Source: an uncultured Collinsella sp.
GTDB taxonomy: Bacteria > Actinomycetota > Coriobacteriia > Coriobacteriales > Coriobacteriaceae
Reading direction: 5' to 3'
NCBI GenBank assembly: GCA_900551815.1
Contig: URXE01000045.1
Coordinates: forward strand, 1-19,036
Length of the DNA: 19,036 nt
Positions 6,290 through 11,451 of the stretch are shown here, piece by piece. The position numbers and the translations under genes were made by a program. Each line of letters opens with the position of its first letter. Position 1 is the stretch's first letter. Under the pieces are notes generated by a model. The model saw nothing but the letters and a program-made list of their open reading frames with translations. It was not told the DNA's origin and did not search any database.

Positions 6290-7108
6290 ATGTCTGCAAT
6301 CACTATTCTGCTTGTTGCGATTGTCGCGTTGCTTGCCGGTATGGAAGGCATTCTGGATGAGTTCCAGTTCCATCAGCCGCTCGTGGCATGCACGCTTATC
6401 GGTCTCGTAACCGGTCACCTTCAGGAGGGCATCCTCCTGGGCGGTTCGCTCCAGATGATGGCCCTTGGCTGGGCTAACGTCGGCGCCGCTGTCGCGCCTG
6501 ACGCCGCTCTGGCCTCGGTCGCTTCTTCGATCATCATGGTGCTCGCCCTCAACGGTGGCGCCACCGATTCGGCCAAGGCCGTTACCACCGCTATCGCCGT
6601 CGCCGTCCCGCTGTCGGTCGCTGGTCTGTTCCTGACCATGATCTGCCGTACCATTGCTACCGCTATCGCTCACGCCATGGACGGTTGCGCCGAGAAGGGC
6701 GACTTCTCCGGCATCGAGCGCTGGCAGTATGCTGCCATCCTCATGCAGGGCCTTCGTATCGCCATCCCGGCAGTGCTTCTGTGCGTCATCCCGGCCGAGG
6801 CCGTTACCAACGCGCTTAACGCTATGCCCGACTGGCTGTCCGGCGGCATGGCTGTCGGCGGCGGCATGGTCGCTTCCGTCGGTTACGCCATGGTCATCAA
6901 CATGATGGCCACCAAGGAGACCTGGCCGTTCTTCGTCCTCGGCTTTGTCCTTGCTGCCATCCCTCAGCTCACGCTGATCGCCCTTGGTCTCATCGGCATC
7001 TCCCTTGCCCTCATCTACCTTGGCCTTAAGGATCTGGCCAAGCAGGGTGGCGGCATGGGCGGTGGCTCCGGCGACCCGCTCGGCGACATTCTGAACGATT
7101 ACGAGTAG
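6290..7108 (+). CDS. manY: Mannose-family PTS system EIIC permease component
   Basis: This 272-residue integral membrane protein of the EII-Sor/Man IIC family is a full-length match to the usual 260-270 residues. It has many hydrophobic helices from residue 3 onward and the family's 'GHLQEGILLGGSLQMMALGWANVGAAVAP' region at about 46-75, abbreviated here by its key GxLQxxxLGW pattern. Together with EIID it forms the membrane channel through which the sugar is translocated while EIIB phosphorylates it. The start ATG lies 19 bp after the manX stop, behind AAAGGAGGG. The C-terminal tail is Gly-rich and cytoplasmic by family analogy. Confidence 0.95.
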   Translation: MSAITILLVAIVALLAGMEGILDEFQFHQPLVACTLIGLVTGHLQEGILLGGSLQMMALGWANVGAAVAPDAALASVASSIIMVLALNGGATDSAKAVTTAIAVAVPLSVAGLFLTMICRTIATAIAHAMDGCAEKGDFSGIERWQYAAILMQGLRIAIPAVLLCVIPAEAVTNALNAMPDWLSGGMAVGGGMVASVGYAMVINMMATKETWPFFVLGFVLAAIPQLTLIALGLIGISLALIYLGLKDLAKQGGGMGGGSGDPLGDILNDYE

Positions 7109-7124
7109 GAGGGGAGTGATACAT

Positions 7125-8045
7125 ATGGCAGAGAACAAGATTCAGCTCACCAAGGCTGACCGCAAGAAGGTTTGCTTCCGTCATCAGTTCCTTCAGGGCT
7201 CGTGGAACTACGAGCGTATGCAGAACGGCGGCTGGTGCTTCGCAATGATCCCTGCGATCAAGAAGCTCTACACCAGCAAGGATGACCAGATTGCCGCTCT
7301 TAAGCGCCACCTGGAGTTCTATAACACCCACCCCTATGTTTCCGCCCCCGTCATTGGCGTTACCCTCGCTCTCGAGGAGGAGCGCGCCAACGGTGCCCCG
7401 ATTGACGACGTCGCCATTCAGGGCGTCAAGGTCGGTATGATGGGCCCGCTCGCCGGCGTCGGCGACCCCGTCTTCTGGTTCACCCTTCGCCCGATTCTGG
7501 GCGCTCTGGGCGCTTCCCTGGCCATGTCCGGCAGCATCGTCGGTCCGCTGCTGTTCTTCTTCGCGTGGAACATCATCCGTTACGCTTTCCTGTGGTACAC
7601 GCAGGAGTTTGGCTACAAGGTCGGCTCCTCCATCGCCAAGGACCTCTCCGGTGGTCTGATGGGCAAGGTCACCGAGGGCGCTTCCATCCTGGGTATGTTC
7701 ATCATCGGCGCCCTGGTCGAGCGCTGGGTGTCCATTTCCTTCACCCCGATCGTCTCCACGGTCAAGCAGTCTGCTGGCGCCTTTATCGACTGGGCTAGCC
7801 TGCCCTCCGGTTCCGAGGGTATCAAGGAAGCGCTGACGATGTACAACTCCGTCGGTGCTACCGCCCTTGATCAGATGAAGGTCACCACGCTTCAGGCCAA
7901 CCTCGATCAGCTCATCCCCGGCCTTGCCGCCGTGTGCCTGACCCTGCTGGTCTGCAAGCTCCTCAAGAAGAAGGTCAGCCCGATCGTCATCATCCTGGCT
8001 CTCTTCGCCGTCGGCATCATCGGTCGCTTCTGCGGCTTCATGTAA
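7125..8045 (+). CDS. manZ: Mannose-family PTS system EIID permease component
   Basis: This 306-residue EIID subunit has the typical opening, a charged N-terminus (LTKADRKKV) followed by 'RHQFLQGSWNYERMQNGGW'. It has the conserved cytoplasmic 'EEERANG' helix near residue 85 and the family signature 'GVKVGMMGPLAGVGDP' near 102-117. Hydrophobic helices follow, ending with two C-terminal segments. It pairs with manY in the membrane. ATG 7125 is chosen over a GTG at 7116 because the GGAGGGGAG site, which overlaps the manY stop, would not fit the earlier codon. The manY to manZ gap is 16 bp, so they are cotranscribed. Confidence 0.95.
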   Translation: MAENKIQLTKADRKKVCFRHQFLQGSWNYERMQNGGWCFAMIPAIKKLYTSKDDQIAALKRHLEFYNTHPYVSAPVIGVTLALEEERANGAPIDDVAIQGVKVGMMGPLAGVGDPVFWFTLRPILGALGASLAMSGSIVGPLLFFFAWNIIRYAFLWYTQEFGYKVGSSIAKDLSGGLMGKVTEGASILGMFIIGALVERWVSISFTPIVSTVKQSAGAFIDWASLPSGSEGIKEALTMYNSVGATALDQMKVTTLQANLDQLIPGLAAVCLTLLVCKLLKKKVSPIVIILALFAVGIIGRFCGFM

Positions 8046-8101
8046 GCACGCTTCGGCTTAAGACCGAGAATTGCTAGGCAAGGGCTTTTGAGCCATTGAA
8101 A

Positions 8102-8149
8102 CGGACCGCACCCGGTGGGTACACTGGATGCGGTCCGATTGTTTTATTT
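8102..8149 (+). terminator. Hairpin with U-rich tail between manZ and the DUF956 gene
   Basis: CGGACCGCA (8102-8110) pairs perfectly with TGCGGTCCG (8129-8137) around an 18-nt loop. The stem is followed by ATTGTTTTATTT. It looks like an intrinsic terminator, yet the next gene is a functional partner of the same operon. Partial termination, lowering DUF956 output relative to the permease, is a likely role. Confidence 0.65.
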
Positions 8150-8165
8150 GGAGGGCGAGGCGCGC

Positions 8166-8564
8166 ATGGCGCAATCTCAGAACAGCACGGTCGATCTGGC
8201 AACGCCGGCAACCTGCCTGATGGGGCTTACCAGCCACGGTAACGTGATGGTGGGCAATAAGGCGTTCGAGTATTACAACGAGCGCAATCCCGAGGATTAT
8301 ATTCAAATCCCGTGGGACGAGGTCGACTATATTGCCGCCGAGGTTTTACGCGGCACCAAGAAGATCACGCGTTTTGCCATCTTCACCAAGGACAACGGTC
8401 ACTTTACGTTTTCGACGCGCGACGACAAAGAGACGCTTCGTGCGGTCCGTAAGTACGTCGATGAGGATAAGCTCGTGCGTTCGCCCGATTTTATCGATGT
8501 GACGGCCAAGGGCGCTAAGAGCATTCCTTCCGTCATCAAAGGCCTCTTCCACAAAGGCAACTAG
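8166..8564 (+). CDS. manO: DUF956 family protein (ManO-like PTS accessory)
   Basis: This 132-residue soluble protein matches DUF956, a family regularly encoded just after manXYZ in Firmicutes and coriobacteria and sometimes called ManO. Recognisable features are 'PATCLMGLTSHGNVMVGNKAFEYYN' near the N-terminus (shown by its GLTSxGxVMxGxKAFEYYN pattern), 'IQIPWDEVDYIAAEV' and 'FTFSTRDDKETLRAVRKY'. ATG 8166 is preferred over an earlier in-frame start because the GAGGGCGAGG purine run lies directly upstream. The biochemical role is not firmly established; regulation or assembly of the permease has been suggested from gene order. A terminator-like hairpin separates it from manZ, and a 13-bp palindrome follows it. 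Confidence 0.88.
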   Translation: MAQSQNSTVDLATPATCLMGLTSHGNVMVGNKAFEYYNERNPEDYIQIPWDEVDYIAAEVLRGTKKITRFAIFTKDNGHFTFSTRDDKETLRAVRKYVDEDKLVRSPDFIDVTAKGAKSIPSVIKGLFHKGN

Positions 8565-8568
8565 TCTC

Positions 8569-8610
8569 CTGCGACGTTCTTAAACGACCAGTTATTAAAG
8601 AACGTCGCAG
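8569..8610. repeat. Perfect 13-bp inverted repeat after the DUF956 gene
   Basis: CTGCGACGTTCTT (8569-8581) and AAGAACGTCGCAG (8598-8610) are exact complements around a 16-nt AT-rich loop, 4 bp after the stop. No U-run follows. It can serve as the operon's 3' stabilising hairpin or a weak terminator. It may equally be a dispersed palindromic repeat like the one after hypA. Confidence 0.6.
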
Positions 8611-8678
8611 ATGACTATCTCGAAGAGCGGCTATGCGCTGCATGGTAGTGGCGTAAATCTGCTACACTAGTACAACAT

Positions 8679-8754
8679 GCCTCCGTAGCTCAGGGGATAG
8701 AGCACCGCTCTCCTAAAGCGGGTGTCGACGGTTCGAATCCGCCCGGGGGCACCA
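8679..8754 (+). tRNA. tRNA-Arg (anticodon CCT)
   Basis: A full 76-nt cloverleaf is present. The acceptor is GCCTCCG/CGGGGGC (one T-G pair). The D arm contains GCTC/GAGC. The anticodon stem is CCGCT/AGCGG with loop CTCCTAA, giving anticodon CCT at 34-36, which reads AGG. The T loop is TTCGAAT, and the 3' end has a genomically encoded CCA after discriminator A. The T stem GACGG/CCGCC has one A-C mismatch at 50:64. TACACT at 8663-8668 is a possible -10 box. A GC-rich terminator follows 10 bp downstream, so this is a single-gene unit. Confidence 0.96.
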
Positions 8755-8764
8755 GAGATTGACC

Positions 8765-8800
8765 GAGCCCGGTACCGCTATGGTGCCGGGCTCTTCTGGT
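8765..8800 (+). terminator. Intrinsic terminator of the tRNA-Arg gene
   Basis: GAGCCCGGTACC (8765-8776) pairs with GGTGCCGGGCTC (8782-8793) over 12 bp with one wobble. The loop is 5 nt, and a short TTCTGGTCT tail follows. It lies immediately after the CCA end, and no downstream gene is close. Confidence 0.75.
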
Positions 8801-8975
8801 CTAAGGGCCGGATTCGGGCCGTCGACGCCCGCGTCACCAATATGGGTCGCATTTCGTCTAGCTCCGCCCGCGCCACCCTTCCCGTCGCCCGCATCATCAG
8901 GGCTGCATCGGTTAGAATCGTGTGCGCGACGCATCCCGTGCGCGGGCGGCCGAAGACTTGATCGGAGGTCCCCAA
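8801..8975. other. GC-rich gap between the tRNA terminator and the miniprotein
   Basis: No supported gene is visible. The frames across this stretch are short and change composition at the tRNA. Near its end, TAGAAT (8913-8918) is a possible -10 box. It is followed by the 12-mer CGACGCATCCCG (8927-8938), which recurs in the candidate small RNA on the other strand. Confidence 0.4.
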
Positions 8976-9125
8976 TTGCTGAAATTCCTTAACGCGCTCG
9001 CCGCCCTTGCGACGGTCGGCACGTTCATCATTGCGTTTCTTGATTCGTATGAGGTTCGGTTTAAGGTCCGTAGGCGCACGCGCGGTGCGGACGGTTCTCG
9101 GCGTTTGCGCCGCAAGCGCAAATAA
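8976..9125 (+). CDS. Small basic membrane-anchored protein, 49 aa
   Basis: No family is recognised. A TTG start is proposed because ATCGGAGG ends 7 nt upstream. Translation from there begins directly with a hydrophobic segment (about residues 2-24, rich in Leu, Ala, Ile and Phe). The remainder is strongly basic, with 13 or more Arg/Lys residues ending RRLRRKRK. This is the shape of a single-pass membrane peptide with a positively charged cytoplasmic tail. It could bind phospholipid, nucleic acid or a membrane partner, none of which the sequence proves. A GTG at 8922 would add 18 residues but has no ribosome site. A GC-rich hairpin follows its stop at once, which supports a real gene end. Confidence 0.6.
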   Translation: MLKFLNALAALATVGTFIIAFLDSYEVRFKVRRRTRGADGSRRLRRKRK

Positions 9126-9217
9126 AAACGGCCGGGGTTGCAGCCCGGCCGTTTAACACGTTAGAAAACTAGGCCGCTCGCGCTCCTTAACACTTACGCG
9201 GGATGCGTCGTTTTCTA
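9122..9217 (-). ncRNA. Candidate free-standing small RNA
   Basis: On the minus strand a TGGACG-N18-TAGAAT promoter (9252-9223) would start a transcript near 9216. It would end at the terminator whose U-tract is at 9122-9128, giving about 95 nt. The RNA folds on itself: TAGAAAAC (9217-9210) pairs with GTTTTCTA (9169-9162), closing a domain that contains an ACGC/GCGT hairpin with an AUCCC loop. No start codon follows the internal AAGGAG, so it is unlikely to encode a peptide. The upstream pknB transcript already ends at 9294, so this is not simply its tail. C-rich loops occur in known Gram-positive small RNAs that pair with Shine-Dalgarno regions; that role here is inference. Confidence 0.45.
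9126..9154. terminator. Bidirectional intrinsic terminator
   Basis: AAACGGCCGGG (9126-9136) and CCCGGCCGTTT (9144-9154) form a perfect 11-bp stem with a 7-nt loop. Read on the plus strand it ends the miniprotein transcript, though only UUU follows the stem. Read on the minus strand it is followed by TTTTTATTT, a much better U-tract, and would end the candidate small RNA. Confidence 0.75.
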
Positions 9218-9222
9218 GACAC

Positions 9223-9252
9223 ATTCTACCCATCCGGCTGCGGGTCCGTCCA
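9223..9252 (-). promoter_or_regulatory. Possible promoter of the candidate small RNA
   Basis: On the minus strand TGGACG (9252-9247) and TAGAAT (9228-9223) are separated by 18 bp. The TAGAAT hexamer and the GTGT that follows also occur before the miniprotein on the opposite strand. Confidence 0.4.
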
Positions 9253-9293
9253 CATTTTCCAAATCAAATCACCAGATGTCTACTGAGACACGC

Positions 9294-9331
9294 AAAGCGC
9301 CCGCTTGCCGGGGGAGCAAGCGGGCGCTTTT
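9294..9331 (-). terminator. Strong terminator of the pknB operon
   Basis: AAAGCGCCCGCTTGC (9294-9308) and its exact 15-bp complement (9316-9330) enclose a 7-nt loop, 51 bp after the pknB stop. The stem is flanked by A/T on both sides, so it could also stop transcription from the other direction. Confidence 0.85.
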
Positions 9332-9381
9332 GAGCGAATGTGTTTGCGGTCTAAACCGCTCGGAGCAACAAGCGATTGACG

Positions 9382-11319
9382 TTAGTTGCTAGACTCGGAG
9401 TCGTCGCCGGAACCGGAGATGGAAACCGTCAGCGTAATCGTGCTGTCGGTGGACTGCTTGCCGGTGGGGGAGACGCCCGTAACGGTGGCATTCTCGTTGC
9501 CACTCACGGGGTTGCCGTTCTGATCGCAGAATGCGATGTTGTAGAACCCGGCGTTGTTGAGCGCGGTGACGGCGGCGGAGATGCTCTTGCCGTACAGGTT
9601 GCCCGGGACGCTGGCCTTGCCGGACTTCTTGGCGATGACGACGGTGATCGTGGCACCGGGCTTCTGCTTGCCGCTGGGGTTCCAGCTAATTACGGTGCCC
9701 TCGGTAACCGAGTCGTTTTCCTGGTAGCTCACGTCGACGCCAAAGCCAGCCATGTCGAGAGCGTTGCGCGCCTGGGCCTCGGTCATGTCGGTCAGATCGG
9801 GCACCGAGGTGGTGTCCGGGCCGCTGGAGACCTTGTACGAGATGGTCGTGCCCTTCTCGACCTCCTTGCCGGCAACAGTGCTCTGCTCAAAGACCTGGCC
9901 TTCTTCGGCCTCATTGGCTTCCTCCGAAGCGCTGCCCTTCAGGCCCACGCTTGCCAGTGCGGCCTCGGCCTGGTCCTTGGTCAGGCCGACGAGCTGCGGA
10001 ACCTCAACCTTCTCGGAGGGCTTAGGGCCCTTGGAGATTACCAGGTTCACCCTCGTGCCCTTGGCCTTCTTGGTGTTGCCGTTGGGGGTCTGCTCGGCGA
10101 CCTTTCCCTCGTCGACATCGTCGTTGTAGCTCTGGTCGACGGTGCCAACCTCAAGGCCAGCTTCCTTGATCAGTTCAATAGCGGTTTCCTGGTCCTTGCC
10201 CAGCACGTCGGGCACTGTGACCTGTTCGCCACTGAACATGCCCGTGGCAAAGGCCACCACCACGCCAATCACGGCGACGGCGGCAATCACGGCGGCGATG
10301 ATCTTGTTCTTGTTGGACTTAGGCTTCTCGACCTCGTAGGAGCCCGTGGAGCCCGAGACAGCGCTACGGGCGGTGCTCTGACCGCTCACGCCCGAGACGG
10401 GACGAACCATGGCGCGCGTTGAGTCGGAAAGCTCGCGGGTCTTGGTGGCGCCCAGGTCGCCGGCGGCACCGATGATGCGCGTGGGCTCCGAGACGTTGAC
10501 GGCGCGGCCGGACAGGTAGCTGTTGAGTACCTGGCGCAGCTCGTCGGCCGTCTGGAAGCGGTTTGCCGGGTCCTTCTCCATGCACTTGAGGATGATGCGC
10601 TCCAGGTCGGCATCGACGCCGGAGTTGATCTGGCTCGGCGGGATGGGGAGCTCGTTGACCTGCTTGAGCGCGACCGAGATGGCGTCGTCGCCGTCAAAGG
10701 GTACGCGGCCGGTGGCGCACTCGTACATGACGACACCCAGCGAGTAGATATCCGAGGTGGGGCCGAGGTCCTGGCCGCGGGTCTGCTCGGGGCTTACATA
10801 GTGGGCGGTGCCCAGCACGTTGTTATCCTGCGTGAGGTGACTGTTCTTGGCGCGTGCGATGCCAAAATCCATTACCTTGATGTTGCCGTCGGGCAGCACC
10901 ATGATGTTTTGCGGCTTAATGTCGCGGTGGATGATCTCGTGCTTGTGTGCGACCGAAAGCGCGGAGCTGATCTGCGAGCCGATCTGCGCGACCTTCTTGG
11001 GGTCGAGGGCGCCGTGGCTCTTGATGCCGCTCTTAAGGTCGGTACCGCGCAGGTACTCCATGACGATGTAATAGGTGTCGCCGTCCTTGCCCCAGTCGTA
11101 GACGCCCACGATATAGGGGGAGGACAGGCCGGCAGCTGCCTGGGCCTCCTGCTTAAAGCGGGCGGCGAAGGTGGCGTCGCCGGCATACTGCGGTAGCATG
11201 ATCTTGACGGCAACCGTGCGGTCGAGGACCTGATCCTGTGCACGGAAGACGGTCGCCATACCGCCTGTCCCCACCTTATCCTTGAGGAGGTATCTTCCCC
11301 CGAGGACCCTCTGTTCCAT
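9382..11319 (-). CDS. pknB: PASTA-domain serine/threonine protein kinase
   Basis: This 645-residue kinase starts MEQRVLGGRY. This ATG has AGGAG 5 nt upstream, whereas an ATG five codons earlier overlaps that site. The kinase domain covers about 10-270: glycine loop GTGGMATVF, Lys39 in VAVK, HRDIKPQN at 131-138, DFG at 151-153, and the SPEQ activation-segment end at 176-179. A Ser/Thr-rich juxtamembrane linker leads to one membrane segment at about 340-362. Four extracellular PASTA repeats follow (about 366-431, 435-500, 503-565, 568-636), the last being the most divergent. PknB/PrkC/StkP kinases sense muropeptides or lipid II and phosphorylate cell-wall and division proteins. The gene follows the RodA-PBP fusion after a 132-bp gap and closes the operon. 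Confidence 0.97.
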   Translation of the reverse strand: MEQRVLGGRYLLKDKVGTGGMATVFRAQDQVLDRTVAVKIMLPQYAGDATFAARFKQEAQAAAGLSSPYIVGVYDWGKDGDTYYIVMEYLRGTDLKSGIKSHGALDPKKVAQIGSQISSALSVAHKHEIIHRDIKPQNIMVLPDGNIKVMDFGIARAKNSHLTQDNNVLGTAHYVSPEQTRGQDLGPTSDIYSLGVVMYECATGRVPFDGDDAISVALKQVNELPIPPSQINSGVDADLERIILKCMEKDPANRFQTADELRQVLNSYLSGRAVNVSEPTRIIGAAGDLGATKTRELSDSTRAMVRPVSGVSGQSTARSAVSGSTGSYEVEKPKSNKNKIIAAVIAAVAVIGVVVAFATGMFSGEQVTVPDVLGKDQETAIELIKEAGLEVGTVDQSYNDDVDEGKVAEQTPNGNTKKAKGTRVNLVISKGPKPSEKVEVPQLVGLTKDQAEAALASVGLKGSASEEANEAEEGQVFEQSTVAGKEVEKGTTISYKVSSGPDTTSVPDLTDMTEAQARNALDMAGFGVDVSYQENDSVTEGTVISWNPSGKQKPGATITVVIAKKSGKASVPGNLYGKSISAAVTALNNAGFYNIAFCDQNGNPVSGNENATVTGVSPTGKQSTDSTITLTVSISGSGDDSESSN

Positions 11320-11451
11320 TCCTGCTCCTAACATAACTATTCGCTCAATGATGTGTGTAGTACCAAATGTGTGGCCGCTGGGGCCGTGTGGCGCGTTGCC
11401 GCTAGCTCATCGGCCGCGGCGCGCCATAAGTTTCCGCTTTGATCACGGGCA
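11320..11451 (-). other. Gap between the RodA-PBP fusion and pknB
   Basis: This is the longest gap in the cell-wall operon. It holds the pknB ribosome site (AGGAG) and a GGCC/GGCC-type short palindrome near 11393. There is also a 16-codon frame that overlaps the fusion stop as TGATG, but it has no ribosome site. No convincing terminator is seen. A weak internal promoter for pknB is possible in the AT-rich part near 11325-11365. Confidence 0.35.

Noticed and set aside
5228..7138. A 636-codon minus-strand frame opposite manX and manY
   Set aside because: It is a His/Asp/Gly-rich shadow of two well-defined PTS genes and spans their junction.
8722..8992. Overlapping short frames running from inside the tRNA into the following gap
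   Set aside because: They begin within tRNA-Arg and read through its terminator, and none has a ribosome site.
11320..11334. Earlier ATG (11334) as the pknB start
   Set aside because: That codon lies just before and overlaps the AGGAG ribosome site used by ATG 11319. Kinases of this family start close to the glycine loop, as the later codon gives.
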